Assembly: GCA_028287115.1 (NCBI GenBank)
Contig: JAQBQF010000240.1
Coordinates: forward strand, 1-50,275
Direction: 5' to 3'
Length of the DNA: 50,275 bases
Source: Myxococcales bacterium
Lineage (GTDB): Bacteria; Myxococcota_A; Polyangia; Haliangiales; Haliangiaceae
Shown here: positions 9,253-18,079 of the stretch, one piece after another
Layout: each line of letters starts with the position of its first letter
How positions within the stretch are numbered: position 1 is the first letter of the stretch
Made by a program: the position numbers and the translations under genes
The notes under the pieces: model-generated
Told to the model about the DNA's origin: nothing
Database searches by the model: none
The model's input: only the letters and a program-made list of their open reading frames with translations

Positions 9253-10331
9253 CCGTCGATCGGCAACGTGACCCGGAACGTCGACCCCTCGCCGGAGGTG
9301 GTCAGCAGCGTGATCCGGCCCCCGTGCGCTTCGACCAGCTGACGCGTGATGTAGAGGCCGAGGCCAAAGCCACCGTAGGCCGGCGGCACCGCGCGCTCGA
9401 ACTTGTCGAAGATTCGCGCCGCGTCGTCGCGTCCGATCCCGATGCCCTGGTCACGAACGTCGACATGGACCTGCGGACCGTCGATGGCGGCGACGACCTG
9501 GATCGGACGGCCGCGGCCGTACTTGTGCGCGTTGGTCAAGAGGTTCGTGAACACCTGTTCGAGCCGCATCCGGTCCCAATGACCGCCGATCGCAGGCACG
9601 TCGATGAACGTCGTCGCGATCAGCTCGGACCGCGTGCGAAATCGGTTCGCGACGTCTTCGAGAAGCTCGACGAGGTTGACCGGTCCACGTGCGAGGACGA
9701 TGTCACCCCGCACGATCTGCGCATCGAGCAACGTGCGGATCAGATCTGACAACCGCTCGACCTCGGCGAGGGCCGCCCTGGTCGCGGCGACGAACTGAGG
9801 ACGAACATCGCAACGCTCGATCAGTCGCAGCTGCTGCTGGAGCTGCAGGCTCACGTTGGTGACCGGCGAGCGCAGCTCGTGCGAGGCGACCAACAAGAAC
9901 TCGTCGCGCAACTCGAGCGCGCGTTGCGTGGTCGCGATCAAGGCCTCGCGCTCGGCCTCGAGGCGCTTGCGCTCGGTGATATCGCGGATGACGCTGATCA
10001 GCGTTCGACGCGTCCCGATCGTCTGCCCTTGCGAGCTGACCTCGACCGGGAATGTCGAGCCGTCGCGCCGGCGATGCACGGCCTCGAACAAGACGCCGCG
10101 CCGGTCGGCAACCCGCATCTGCTCGGTGACCTCGCCGGCAGCTGTTAGCCGTAGATCGTAGATCGTCCGGCCTAACAGCTCGGCGCGCGTATAGCCGTAG
10201 TCGCGCTCGGCCGCCCGGTTCGCATCGACGATCGTGCCGTCTTCGGCATCGATGACGAGCATGACGTCGCGGGCGTTCTCGAACAGGAACGTCGCGATCT
10301 GGGAATCATGTCGATGGCTACTCACGACCAC
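9249..10331 (-). CDS. PAS-domain sensor histidine kinase
   Basis: 360 residues with no membrane helix, so it is probably a cytoplasmic sensor. A PAS domain (about 10-122) is followed by a HisKA dimerisation helix with the phospho-acceptor His151 in ASHELRSP. The ATP-binding domain has an N box (NLLTNAHKYG), G1 (DQGIGIG), an F box (FDKFERA) and G2 (GFGLGLYI). It phosphorylates a response regulator that is not encoded next to it, so this is an orphan kinase. The GTG at 10331 was taken as start; a second GTG at 10325 is possible. A TAGGAT hexamer lies at 10343-10348, 11 bases upstream. The PAS ligand is unknown. Confidence 0.93.
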   Translation of the reverse strand: MVVSSHRHDSQIATFLFENARDVMLVIDAEDGTIVDANRAAERDYGYTRAELLGRTIYDLRLTAAGEVTEQMRVADRRGVLFEAVHRRRDGSTFPVEVSSQGQTIGTRRTLISVIRDITERKRLEAEREALIATTQRALELRDEFLLVASHELRSPVTNVSLQLQQQLRLIERCDVRPQFVAATRAALAEVERLSDLIRTLLDAQIVRGDIVLARGPVNLVELLEDVANRFRTRSELIATTFIDVPAIGGHWDRMRLEQVFTNLLTNAHKYGRGRPIQVVAAIDGPQVHVDVRDQGIGIGRDDAARIFDKFERAVPPAYGGFGLGLYITRQLVEAHGGRITLLTTSGEGSTFRVTLPIDG

Positions 10332-10657
10332 GCCCTGACCGAATCCTAGATCAGTTGTCTGCGATCGGCCCGCCTATACGACGGATTCGTTGGGTCGCGC
10401 TTCGGAAGGGCGACCGATCCGTTGGCGGACTCCGATCGGTGCGCGCAGTTCGACGAGGCGGTTCGACTCGACGGTGACGGCCGCACTTCGTGTTCAGCTT
10501 CGGGACGCCGTTCTGACCATCAGGCGGGATTGTCGCTGCTCCGTAGGGGACGCGCACGGAGTCGTGACGCCGACGCTCGCGGAGCGACCGGAGTGGCTTG
10601 CAACACACCGGAACCTCGTTCGCGCGTCACGGTCGGCGAATTGCTCATGTGCGCCAC
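10332..10657. other. Non-coding gap between divergent genes
   Basis: 326 bases between the histidine kinase (leftwards) and a small lipoprotein gene (rightwards). It must hold promoters for both. On the kinase side I see TAGGAT at 10343-10348. I see no convincing -35/-10 pair for the lipoprotein, no repeat and no RNA structure. The open frames crossing it are Arg/Ser-rich and unconvincing. Confidence 0.6.
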
Positions 10658-11110
10658 ATGCGCTCCTTTGCTGCGATTAGCTGCGTTCTCGCCGGCTGTG
10701 CCTACCAGGCCGACACCTTGCGCCCGACCACGCAGGTCACGAGTCAGCGCACCACACTGGGATGCCTCGATCTCGCGATCGAGCGGCGCCCGGATCTGCC
10801 CAACGGCGATGCGGTCGTCGCTTACGCCTTCGGGAACCGCTGTGATCATCCCGCGTTGGTCGACCTAGCGGCCGCTGCGGTGATCGGGCGCACCGACGAG
10901 CAGCGTCAGCTCGAGCTCGCTCCGTACGATCCGCGCTACGAAGTCAGGCCGCTGCATCTCGATGGTCGCGCGATGGGTCGCGAAGCGATCGCGTATCCGA
11001 GCGACGAGCGTCTGAACGAAGTCTGCGTCGATGCGGCTTCGATCGCGCACGCGTCTGCAACGCACTGGTTGTGTTTCACATCTCGCCCACAGCTCAGGGA
11101 GGTCCCGTGA
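10658..11110 (+). CDS. Small lipoprotein of unknown function
   Basis: 150 residues from the ATG at 10658. MRSFAAISCVLAGC is a lipoprotein signal, with Cys14 as the acylated residue. The mature part has a beta-rich look with four further Cys residues (GCLDLA, NRCDHP, EVCVDA, WLCFTS), likely forming disulphides in the periplasm. I do not recognise a family. The stop overlaps the next gene's ATG (TGATG), so the two form a coupled pair, probably envelope proteins that work together. Confidence 0.72.
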   Translation: MRSFAAISCVLAGCAYQADTLRPTTQVTSQRTTLGCLDLAIERRPDLPNGDAVVAYAFGNRCDHPALVDLAAAAVIGRTDEQRQLELAPYDPRYEVRPLHLDGRAMGREAIAYPSDERLNEVCVDAASIAHASATHWLCFTSRPQLREVP

Positions 11111-11805
11111 TGCGCGCTCGCTCTGCCGTCCTGTTCACACTCGCGCTGGCCGCCGGAGCGCGCGTCACGCACGCCGACGACGATCACCCGACGCGCAATC
11201 CGATCCCGGATGTCCCGCCATGCATCGACGGTACGGACGTGGTCGGTTACGAGCGGTGCAGTCGCTACGGCTCGTGGGGCCAGAACCTGCTCGAACCGTA
11301 CATGTTCGTCGATCTCGGCATGAACGTGCGGCACTTCGCGGCGGCATCAGGCCCGAGCGGCGTCGCCTACCGAGGAACGAGGCCCGTGACGACGAGCGGC
11401 TCGCAAGAGGCGGTCACCTTCGACGAACGCCTCGGCGTGGCGTTGTCTCACGCGCTCTACCTCGGGCTCGACTTCGAGCTCGGCAACTTCGCATCGCTCG
11501 ATGAGAGTACGTCTGCGGCACCCGACATGCTCGTCGCCGGTCTCGCGGCGTTCGGGCTGCGGGGCGGTCTTGGACCCATCGCCCTCGCGGGTGAGGTCGC
11601 GGTGGGCGGCATGGCGTACTCGTTCCCGAGCGACAAGTCGTTGCGCACGACCGAGCTCGTCGAGGTCCGAGCTCGCGGAGAGCTGTGGCTCTCGCCTTGG
11701 GTCACGGTCGGCGCGCAGATCGGGACGAGCATCGTCGAGAAGGATCAGTGGATCGCGGGCCTCTACATCGGCTTTCACACGTACTCGTATGCCGGCGACC
11801 GATAG
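11110..11805 (+). CDS. Exported protein, outer-membrane-barrel type
   Basis: 231 residues from the ATG at 11110, which shares one base with the upstream lipoprotein stop. The signal peptide MRARSAVLFTLALAAGARVTHA is followed by an acidic, Cys-containing segment. About 170 residues of alternating strands with Gly turns follow (LGLDFELGNFASLDE, GGLGPIALAGEVAVGG), ending in LYIGFHTYSYAGDR. This looks like an outer-membrane barrel coupled to its lipoprotein partner. No specific family is recognised. Confidence 0.72.
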   Translation: MRARSAVLFTLALAAGARVTHADDDHPTRNPIPDVPPCIDGTDVVGYERCSRYGSWGQNLLEPYMFVDLGMNVRHFAAASGPSGVAYRGTRPVTTSGSQEAVTFDERLGVALSHALYLGLDFELGNFASLDESTSAAPDMLVAGLAAFGLRGGLGPIALAGEVAVGGMAYSFPSDKSLRTTELVEVRARGELWLSPWVTVGAQIGTSIVEKDQWIAGLYIGFHTYSYAGDR

Positions 11806-11883
11806 CGATCCGCGAGCCAGCGGCGCACGGGCGAGCGCCGGCGTCCCACTCGTCGCGCGCGCTGCGCGGCACCACAATCGATC

Positions 11884-12882
11884 ATGAACATGCAAGCTCT
11901 CCGTCGCCTGGGCACCGCAGTCGGGCTGTCGATGGTCATCGGATCGCTCCTCCGCCGCCTCACTGCTTATGATCTTCGCGACAAGGTTGTCGTCGTGACC
12001 GGCGGCTCGCGCGGCCTCGGCCTCGTGCTCGCTCGCCAGCTCGTCGCGCGCGGCGCGAAGGTCGCGATCTGCGCGCGCGATCGCGACGAGCTCGAACGTG
12101 CACGAGCCGAGCTTGCCGAGGGTGGCGGTCGCGTGATCGCACTACCGTCCGACATCACGGACCGTGCCCAGATCGATCGCCTGATCGATGACGTGACGCG
12201 TGAGCTCGGCCCGATCGACGTCCTCATCAACAATGCCGGCGTGATCCAGGTCGGGCCGATGAGCCTGATGACCGTTCGCGATTACGAGCGCGCGATGGCC
12301 ACCCACTTCTGGGGACCCTTGCATCTGATGCTCGCCGCGATTCCCGGCATGGTCGAGCGGGCCCAGGGGCGCATCGTCAACATCACGTCGATCGGCGGCA
12401 AGCTGCCGGTCCCTCATCTGCTGCCCTACACCGCGAGCAAGTTCGCCCTCGTGGGCCTCTCGGAAGGCATGCGCACCGAGCTCGCGAAGGATCACGTCTA
12501 CGTCACGACGGTCGTGCCCGGCTTGATGCGAACCGGTAGCCCCATGCACGCGAGCCTCAAGGGCAACCACTACGCCGAATATGCGTGGTTCGCGATCGCC
12601 GACAGCTCGCACCTCACCTCGATGCAAGCCGAACGCGCGGCGCGCCAGATCCTCGGGGCGATGACGCGCGGCAAACCCGAGGTCGTGCTCTCGATCCAAG
12701 CCAAGCTCGCGACCAAGCTGTACGCGCTCGCGCCGGCGCTCGTCCAGCGCGTGCTCGGCCTCGTCGATCGCCTGCTTCCCAAGCTCGGCAGCCTCGCGGC
12801 GAAGACCGGCGAGGGTGGTTCTCCCAGCTCGATCCTGACGCGCGCCTCCGATCGCGCTGCTCTGCGCAACAACGAGCTGTGA
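11884..12882 (+). CDS. Short-chain dehydrogenase/reductase with C-terminal extension
   Basis: 332 residues, longer than the usual 250. Rossmann motif TGGSRGLG lies at 39-46 and NNAG near 116. The catalytic set is Ser169, Tyr182 and Lys186 (YTASK). Residues 10-28 form a hydrophobic stretch before the Rossmann fold, possibly a membrane tether. The last 80 residues (LATKLYALAPALVQRVLGLVDRLLPKLG) form amphipathic helices, as in the membrane-associated SDRs that act on lipids. It is likely an NAD(P)H-dependent oxidoreductase of a hydrophobic alcohol or ketone. It is a stand-alone gene, convergent with the OmpA gene 99 bases away. Confidence 0.9.
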   Translation: MNMQALRRLGTAVGLSMVIGSLLRRLTAYDLRDKVVVVTGGSRGLGLVLARQLVARGAKVAICARDRDELERARAELAEGGGRVIALPSDITDRAQIDRLIDDVTRELGPIDVLINNAGVIQVGPMSLMTVRDYERAMATHFWGPLHLMLAAIPGMVERAQGRIVNITSIGGKLPVPHLLPYTASKFALVGLSEGMRTELAKDHVYVTTVVPGLMRTGSPMHASLKGNHYAEYAWFAIADSSHLTSMQAERAARQILGAMTRGKPEVVLSIQAKLATKLYALAPALVQRVLGLVDRLLPKLGSLAAKTGEGGSPSSILTRASDRAALRNNEL

Positions 12883-12981
12883 CTACGACGCGTTTCACTC
12901 TCCATGTTCGCGATCAGCATTTTCCTTCAGAGCAACGGCGCGCGCCCGCACAGCGCGAGCGCGCACGCGTTCGAGCTCTGG

Positions 12982-13488
12982 TTAGCGCGTCGCGATCGGC
13001 TGCCGTGGACCCTCGATGTCCGCGACCGATGCCGGCTCCGTCCAGACCACCGCGGTCGCGGGATTCAGCGTCCGGTCGATGATGACGTAGAGCGGCGCAG
13101 AGGTCGTCGAGATCGTGACGCGGCGATCCTGCGCTTTGGTCGCGCGCTTCGGGCCGTCCTCACCAAAGGTCGCGATCACGATGCGATCGCGCGCCACCCC
13201 GGCGAGGATCAAAGCATCTCGCACGGCTTCGCCGCGCCGCGTCGAGAGCCCGACGTTGTAGTCCGACGTGCCGATCGGATCGGCATGGGCAGCGAGCACG
13301 AGTTTCTTGTTCGGGTGCCGCGCGGACCACTTCGCCAAGTCCGAGATCTTGGCCGCGTCTCGATCCCGAATCTGCGACGAGTCGAAATCAAAGAACACTT
13401 CGCTGGTCCGGTTCGGCGACGTCTTCGTCGCGGCCTGGGCGACTCCGCCCACCAGCACGGCTGCGAGCATTGCGTATTTCCAACTCAT
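12982..13488 (-). CDS. OmpA-family peptidoglycan-binding protein
   Basis: 168 residues. The start is set by GTGGAGGACGAT just before the ATG at 13488, a strong ribosome-binding site. A signal peptide (MSWKYAMLAAVLVGGVAQA) is followed by an OmpA C-terminal domain at about 31-127: FFDFDSSQI, AHADPIGTSDYNVGLSTRRGEAV and DRRV. Asp70 and the Arg at about 84-85 are the expected diaminopimelate contacts. The last 40 residues are an extra tail. It probably tethers the outer membrane or an envelope complex to peptidoglycan. It is divergent from the phosphatase gene at 13580. Confidence 0.9.
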   Translation of the reverse strand: MSWKYAMLAAVLVGGVAQAATKTSPNRTSEVFFDFDSSQIRDRDAAKISDLAKWSARHPNKKLVLAAHADPIGTSDYNVGLSTRRGEAVRDALILAGVARDRIVIATFGEDGPKRATKAQDRRVTISTTSAPLYVIIDRTLNPATAVVWTEPASVADIEGPRQPIATR

Positions 13489-13567
13489 ATCGTCCTCCAC
13501 TTTCCTGGCGAGGCGATCACTTCGAAGAGCAATCCACGTGCCGGCGGGAGTTACTCGCCCGCTCTGA

Positions 13568-13573
13568 TAGGCT
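13568..13573 (+). promoter_or_regulatory. Candidate -10 hexamer (TAGGCT)
   Basis: TAGGCT lies 6 bases before the GTG at 13580, with no Shine-Dalgarno sequence in between. No -35 is visible at the expected distance. Confidence 0.35.
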
Positions 13574-13579
13574 GCCCGC

Positions 13580-14221
13580 GTGAGACGCGCGATCTTGTTC
13601 GATCTCGACGGCACGCTCGTCGATTCGCTCGAAGACATCGCGGTCGCCCTCGATGCTGCGCTCGGCGACCTAGGTCTGCCGCTTCCAACGCGCGCCGACG
13701 TGCGCAGCTGGATCGGCGGTGGCGCGCGAAACCTCGTCGCGCAGGCGACTCCGCCCGCGCGAGTCGATGACGTGCTCGCTCGGTTTCGGACGCATTATGC
13801 CGCTGCGCCGGTGGCTCACACGCGGCTGTACGAAGGCCTCGCTCCGGTGCTCGATGCCCTCGCTGCCGCGGGGCACGCGCTCGCGGTCCTCACGAACAAG
13901 CCACACGACCTCGCGTTGCAGATCTGCGATCCGCTGCTCGCGCGATGGCCGTTCGCGGCGATCGTCGGCGCGCAGACCGGCGTACCGCTGAAGCCAGATC
14001 CGGCGGCCGCGCTCGTGCTCTCGAAGCGCCTCGGCGTCGCGCCCGATCGCTGTGCGATGGTCGGAGATTCAGCGATCGACATCGAGATGGCACACGCGGC
14101 GGGCATGCGTGCGATCGCGGTGACGTGGGGTTTTCGTCCGCGCGCCGAGCTCGAAGCGGCGCGGCCGGCGCTTCTCGTCGACTCGCCCGAAGGCCTTCGC
14201 GCTCTCGTGTCGGCGACGTGA
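13580..14221 (+). CDS. gph: HAD-family phosphatase, phosphoglycolate phosphatase-like
   Basis: 213 residues from a GTG. All four HAD motifs are visible: FDLDGT with Asp8 (nucleophile) and Asp10, LTNKP (Thr105), Lys138 in LKPDP, and VGDSAID with Asp163 and Asp167. A four-helix C1 cap sits between motifs I and II. Length and the KPDP loop match the Gph/PhnX-like subgroup, so it probably hydrolyses a small phosphorylated metabolite such as 2-phosphoglycolate. Exact substrate is uncertain, because many Gph paralogues are promiscuous. Its neighbours do not suggest a pathway. Confidence 0.88.
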   Translation: MRRAILFDLDGTLVDSLEDIAVALDAALGDLGLPLPTRADVRSWIGGGARNLVAQATPPARVDDVLARFRTHYAAAPVAHTRLYEGLAPVLDALAAAGHALAVLTNKPHDLALQICDPLLARWPFAAIVGAQTGVPLKPDPAAALVLSKRLGVAPDRCAMVGDSAIDIEMAHAAGMRAIAVTWGFRPRAELEAARPALLVDSPEGLRALVSAT

Positions 14222-14272
14222 GCCTCTGAGTCACGCGCAGCCTCAGGCATTCGTGATGCAGCAGCTTCTGTC

Positions 14273-14956
14273 ATGCCAGCGCTTTCGACCGAGAGTTCGG
14301 ACAGCGATCCGCGGAGGTCACAAACCGTGCGCATCGGCGTGCTCGCGGGGGGAACATCGGTCGAGCTTGCCGGCGGCGTGATCGGCATCGTCCTCGTGGT
14401 CGCCGGCCTCGCAGGTCAAGCGCCCGCGATCACGGCGGCGCTCGCAGCGATCGTGCTCGGTGGCGCGCTGTTCGCACATGGCTGCGCGATCCTCGCGCGC
14501 TGGGACGAGGTCGTCGGTCACCTCGATCGCAATCGCTACGAGATTGCGGCGGTCATCAATGGCGTCGGCACCGAGACGTTTGGAGGCGCGACGTCGGCCA
14601 TCGTCGGAGCTCTCGTGCTCGCAAACGTGTCTCCACCGGGCGTGCTCGGTGCCGCGATCATCGCGCTCAGCTCCGCGGTGCTACTCGGCGGCGCCGCGCA
14701 GCCGCAGCTCGTCGAGATCACGATCTATCCGGAGACGCCGGTGCAGCACGTCGCGCATCGCGCGATCGAAGCCTCCGGCGGGATCCTCGTGCTCGCCGGG
14801 ATCGTCGCGCTCGCATGCGGAGCCGTCGCGGTGCTCGGCATCGGTCCCGCCGTGCTGCTCTCGCTCGTCGCGGAGTTGGCGATCGCGATCGCGATGCTAC
14901 TCGCGGGCGGCGCGCTGACGGCGCGGTTCGCGAGTTATCGCGCGGCGCACTCGTGA
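14273..14956 (+). CDS. Multi-pass membrane protein of unknown function
   Basis: 227 residues. After a polar N-terminus come about five or six hydrophobic helices, arranged as two similar halves (AGGVIGIVLVVAGLAG and SGGILVLAGIVALACGA). This suggests an internal duplication. No known transporter motif is visible. An in-frame GTG at 14327 could also be the start. It ends one base before the stop of the convergent TlpA gene. No function can be assigned. Confidence 0.65.
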   Translation: MPALSTESSDSDPRRSQTVRIGVLAGGTSVELAGGVIGIVLVVAGLAGQAPAITAALAAIVLGGALFAHGCAILARWDEVVGHLDRNRYEIAAVINGVGTETFGGATSAIVGALVLANVSPPGVLGAAIIALSSAVLLGGAAQPQLVEITIYPETPVQHVAHRAIEASGGILVLAGIVALACGAVAVLGIGPAVLLSLVAELAIAIAMLLAGGALTARFASYRAAHS

Positions 14957-14957
14957 G

Positions 14958-15455
14958 TTACTTCGCGAGCTCGGCGAGCTTCGCGGCAAGCTTATCTTCG
15001 TCGCCCTTTTCGTAACCGTACTGGACGTGCCGCACGATCCCGCTCGGATCGATGAGGAAGGTCGACGGCATCCGATCGGGGTCATATGCCTTCATCGCGG
15101 CACTATCCTCGTCGGGCATGTAGACGACGAACAGGTGGCGCAGCTTCAGCGAATTGATGAACTGCTCGCCGTCTTCGATCTTGTTGTTGATGTTGACCGC
15201 GACGAACAGCACCTTGCCGGCGAGCTTCGGAGCGACTTTGTCCCACGCGGGGAGCTCTTTATGGCAAGGCTGGCACCAGCTCGCGCCGAACGTGTAGAGC
15301 ACCCACTTGCCCGCCATGTCCTTGAGGCGGAACTGCTTGCCCTTGGCGGTCTTCGCGTCGAGCTCGACGAAATGATCTCCCTTCTTCACTTCGGCATGCG
15401 CGAGAGGACCTGCGGCGAACAAGCTCACGATGAAGATGAAACACAGGGTCTTCAT
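14958..15455 (-). CDS. TlpA/ResA-type periplasmic thioredoxin
   Basis: 165 residues. A signal peptide (MKTLCFIFIVSLFAAGPLAHA) precedes a thioredoxin fold. The active site WCQPC has Cys61 and Cys64. The later PSTFLIDPSGIV segment carries the cis-Pro. Such proteins keep haem-binding cysteines or other periplasmic thiols reduced, or act as peroxidases. It lies 9 bases after the barrel gene on the same strand, in a locus that also encodes a Rieske protein and a CxxCH protein. A role in maturing those redox proteins is therefore plausible. TlpA-type thioredoxins are often found near DUF4266/DUF3570 genes, as here. Confidence 0.92.
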   Translation of the reverse strand: MKTLCFIFIVSLFAAGPLAHAEVKKGDHFVELDAKTAKGKQFRLKDMAGKWVLYTFGASWCQPCHKELPAWDKVAPKLAGKVLFVAVNINNKIEDGEQFINSLKLRHLFVVYMPDEDSAAMKAYDPDRMPSTFLIDPSGIVRHVQYGYEKGDEDKLAAKLAELAK

Positions 15456-15464
15456 AGGAATGTC

Positions 15465-16895
15465 CTAGTACTCGGCACCGAGCGAGAGGGTCCCCGACGG
15501 ATACGCATCGATGGCACCACCCGCGCCGCGCGCGGAAGCCCATGACCAGGTGAAGCGTTGATAATCGGCGGCGACACGAACGAACACGTGGGTGAGTGGG
15601 CGAGCTTCGAGTGCTGCGCCGACATCGACCGCCCAGCGACTCGCCTCTCCGAACGCGCTCTCCATCGGCTCGACGCCGGAGACCACGGGCTCGAGCGATG
15701 CGACGCCCCGCAGCGCGAGGTGGGCACCGAGTGGGATCGAAGCTGAAGCGCCTGCGATCACGTAGTTGTACTCGCCGTCCGGCGAGCGCGAAGGATCCGT
15801 CGATTCGATCGCGAACGTGCGCCGGCCGAGGCCGACATGCGGCGCGATCGAGAGGGAGCCGATCTTGACCGTGTAGCTCGCGATGGCTTCCCAGCGCGAG
15901 ATCGTCGTCGCTGCCATCACGGCACCCATCGGCGTCGTCATCTGCAGCGTCTGCTCTCCAAGCACCGCCAGCGCGATCCGAGCCGTGGGCTGCGCGCCCG
16001 CATCGAAGCGAATCGAACCGACGGGCGAGGAGGCGTATCCCGGTACCGTTGCAGGGCCGGCAAAGCTCCGCGTCGCGAGCCCGATGCCGACCGCCGCGTG
16101 CAGCCGCAGCGTCGCTTCGGTCGTCGTGCTCGCTTGCACCTCACCACCGCCGGTGTCGCCGCCACCCATCATCGCTTCGATGTCGGTGGCACTGACGGAC
16201 TCGGAGGCATCTGCGGTGACCACCGGTGCGGGCGCATGCGATTCAGCCGGCTGGGAGACGGGCTCGTCCGGAAAGATCACCTCGGGAGTGCTGCTCGCGG
16301 ACGCGACGGGGGTTGGCGTTCGTGGGACGAGCGGTGCCGATCTCGGCGCGGGCGCGATCTTGCGAGGTGCGGTCTCGAAGGGATCCTCGTCATCCAGCGT
16401 CGCGGACTTCGGAGCAACCTTCGTGCTCGCGACCGGCGCCGGTGGGGGCTCGGGAGGTTTCACCTTCGCGACCGCAACGGGCTGCGGCTGTGCGATCGGA
16501 GCAGGCTCCGCGGCCACTTTGACGAGCGAGAGCACTTCGTCCTCGATGTTCGAGCGCAACACGTCGAGCTCGTCCTTGCTGAGGACGCGCCCGCCGAGCG
16601 GAATCTCGGCGAGCGACTTGAGGCCGCCGTCACCGGCGTAGATCGCGACGCGCAGCGTCTGGTGGCCGTGATTCGCGATCAGCTCGCCGCCGACCACGCC
16701 GTCGACGTGAAGTTGCCGCACCAGATCTCCACAGCCTTCGCCGTGATGGGCGAGCGTCGCGACGGCCGCGGCGGGCATCGCGGTCATCTGCACGTGCGAG
16801 CCCGCGAGCAGGGTCTTGACCTGATGGTCGACCTTGCCGGCGTTGTTGCCGACGATGCCGACAAACACGACCGCGAGCCCGGGGAGAAACACCAT
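15465..16895 (-). CDS. Envelope protein with Pro-rich linker and C-terminal barrel-type domain
   Basis: 476 residues. A hydrophobic N-terminus (MVFLPGLAVVFVGIVG) leads into an alpha/beta domain of about 110 residues. It contains CGDLVRQLHVDGVVGGEL and may bind or assemble like small secreted TolB/LpoB-type domains. A Pro/Ala/Glu-rich linker follows (about 128-250). About 220 residues of alternating strands end in GTLSLGAEY, the aromatic-ended strand expected of an outer-membrane barrel. The ATG at 16895 directly follows the Rieske gene's TAG, so the two are co-transcribed. Family not recognised; the barrel assignment rests on the pattern only. Confidence 0.72.
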   Translation of the reverse strand: MVFLPGLAVVFVGIVGNNAGKVDHQVKTLLAGSHVQMTAMPAAAVATLAHHGEGCGDLVRQLHVDGVVGGELIANHGHQTLRVAIYAGDGGLKSLAEIPLGGRVLSKDELDVLRSNIEDEVLSLVKVAAEPAPIAQPQPVAVAKVKPPEPPPAPVASTKVAPKSATLDDEDPFETAPRKIAPAPRSAPLVPRTPTPVASASSTPEVIFPDEPVSQPAESHAPAPVVTADASESVSATDIEAMMGGGDTGGGEVQASTTTEATLRLHAAVGIGLATRSFAGPATVPGYASSPVGSIRFDAGAQPTARIALAVLGEQTLQMTTPMGAVMAATTISRWEAIASYTVKIGSLSIAPHVGLGRRTFAIESTDPSRSPDGEYNYVIAGASASIPLGAHLALRGVASLEPVVSGVEPMESAFGEASRWAVDVGAALEARPLTHVFVRVAADYQRFTWSWASARGAGGAIDAYPSGTLSLGAEY

Positions 16896-17489
16896 CTAGG
16901 CCACCAATCTCGTCGCCTGGGCGACGACCATGCTCGGGGTCACACCGACGTGGCCGTTCGCGAGGGTGCACATTGCAAAATGTTTCAACCCGGTCGAGAC
17001 CGGTCCGCCGATGACGTTGCCGTTGAACGTGAACGTGGCGCCGTGCCGCGGGCACAGGAAGTGACCGCTCGAGACCCCGTTGATCGCGCCCTCGTGCGTG
17101 CAGAGCGAGCTCACGGCGTAGAGCCCGCCGCTATCGCGCACGATGAAGCACCTGCCGGTGCTGAAATATTTCGGCGTGTTGAGCACGAACGACGACGCGG
17201 CTCCGACATCGATCGCCGTGGGGCCACACGTCGCGGCGACGCCACCGTCGGGATTGGCCACAGATCCGTCGCTGCCACCGGTCGTGCCGGCATCCGGTTG
17301 CGTGCCGTGACCGCCACCGCCGAGCGGCCCGGTCTCGACCGCACCGGAGCTGCCATCCGTGCACGCCGCGAGCAGCAAGCTCACGCAGCCCCCCACGCAA
17401 AGCTCGCGCCGGGAGATTTCCACGAGACCGTGGGCCCTTTTCATCGAGGGGTAGTCAACCTCGTCGGAGGCTGTCTGTCTGCGTGGCAT
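16896..17489 (-). CDS. Tat-exported Rieske [2Fe-2S] lipoprotein
   Basis: 197 residues. The start is fixed by AGGAGG eight bases before the ATG at 17489. A twin-arginine signal (SRRELC, Arg27/28) ends in a lipobox with Cys43, so the protein is likely exported folded and lipid-anchored. A Gly/Asp-rich linker follows. The Rieske cluster is held by Cys130 and His132 (CTHEGA) and Cys146 and His149 (CPRHGA), with standard spacing. Two further Cys residues (about 88 and 174) could form a disulphide. It is a periplasmic one-electron carrier but not part of a bc1 operon. Its neighbours are a barrel protein, TlpA and, divergently, haem-type proteins. Confidence 0.93.
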   Translation of the reverse strand: MPRRQTASDEVDYPSMKRAHGLVEISRRELCVGGCVSLLLAACTDGSSGAVETGPLGGGGHGTQPDAGTTGGSDGSVANPDGGVAATCGPTAIDVGAASSFVLNTPKYFSTGRCFIVRDSGGLYAVSSLCTHEGAINGVSSGHFLCPRHGATFTFNGNVIGGPVSTGLKHFAMCTLANGHVGVTPSMVVAQATRLVA

Positions 17490-17600
17490 TTCTGACACCT
17501 CCTGACGTCCTAACAAACGTTAAGCATCAGGTCGAGCACTGCGCACCGTTCGTGCACCAACGAGTGACTGATTCCTAGTGCACCGAGAGGGCAACAGCGT

Positions 17601-17606
17601 TAGCGT
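17601..17606 (+). promoter_or_regulatory. Candidate -10 hexamer (TAGCGT)
   Basis: TAGCGT lies 8 bases before the ATG at 17615, with no ribosome-binding site between. The palindrome GTGCAC occurs at 17552-17557 and 17578-17583 in the same divergent gap and might be an operator, but this is weak. Confidence 0.3.
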
Positions 17607-17614
17607 GCCTCCCG

Positions 17615-18079
17615 ATGTTTGGGGTGCGTTCGCTCGCGATCGCGTTCGGATGCATCACCGCGTGCACGATCGTCGGGAACGAGGGCGCGCCCAGTCCGGC
17701 GACGACGCTGAACGAGACCGTGTTTCGCTGCCGGGTCGAGCCGATCCTCGCGCGCCAGTGCAGCTTCAACGCCTGTCACGGCAATCCCGGCAGCCCGCTG
17801 CGGATCTACACGCCTGGCAAGCTCCGCGCAGCAACGCCGGCGAACATCGACGATGCGATCGCGGCGCTGACCGAGGCCGAACAGCACGCGAACTTCGTCT
17901 CGGCAGCCGGCTTCAACTTCGGGCTCACGTCCGTCGATGATAACTGGTTACTCCGCAAGCCGCTGCCGGCGCGTGAGGGTGGCTACGAGCACAAGGGCGG
18001 CGCGATCTACACGGGCGGATCCGATCCGCAATACGTGGCGATCCGGCTGTGGCTCACCGGCATGGGGACCTGTCCGTGA
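17615..18079 (+). CDS. Lipoprotein with cytochrome-like CxxxxCH motif
   Basis: 154 residues. The signal MFGVRSLAIAFGCITAC ends in a lipobox at Cys17. Residues 39-55 read CRVEPILARQCSFNACHG, which resembles the start of cytochrome c-type PILxxxCxxCHG domains but has four residues between the cysteines (CSFNACH) instead of two. Standard haem attachment by the usual lyase is therefore doubtful. The C-terminal GGSDPQYVAIRLWLTGM resembles the end of such domains. The stop overlaps the next gene's GTG (GTGA), starting a three-gene operon with the CxxCH/DUF4266 fusion and DUF3570. Confidence 0.78.
   Translation: MFGVRSLAIAFGCITACTIVGNEGAPSPATTLNETVFRCRVEPILARQCSFNACHGNPGSPLRIYTPGKLRAATPANIDDAIAALTEAEQHANFVSAAGFNFGLTSVDDNWLLRKPLPAREGGYEHKGGAIYTGGSDPQYVAIRLWLTGMGTCP

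Noticed and set aside
10422..10868. Open frame overlapping the lipoprotein gene at 10658
   Set aside because: It is Arg/Ser-rich without a signal or domain. The lipoprotein frame has a clean signal and lipobox and is coupled to the next gene.
17552..17583. Two GTGCAC palindromes in the Rieske/lipoprotein divergent gap
   Set aside because: A six-base palindrome twice in 32 bases is suggestive but not enough to call an operator in a GC-rich sequence.
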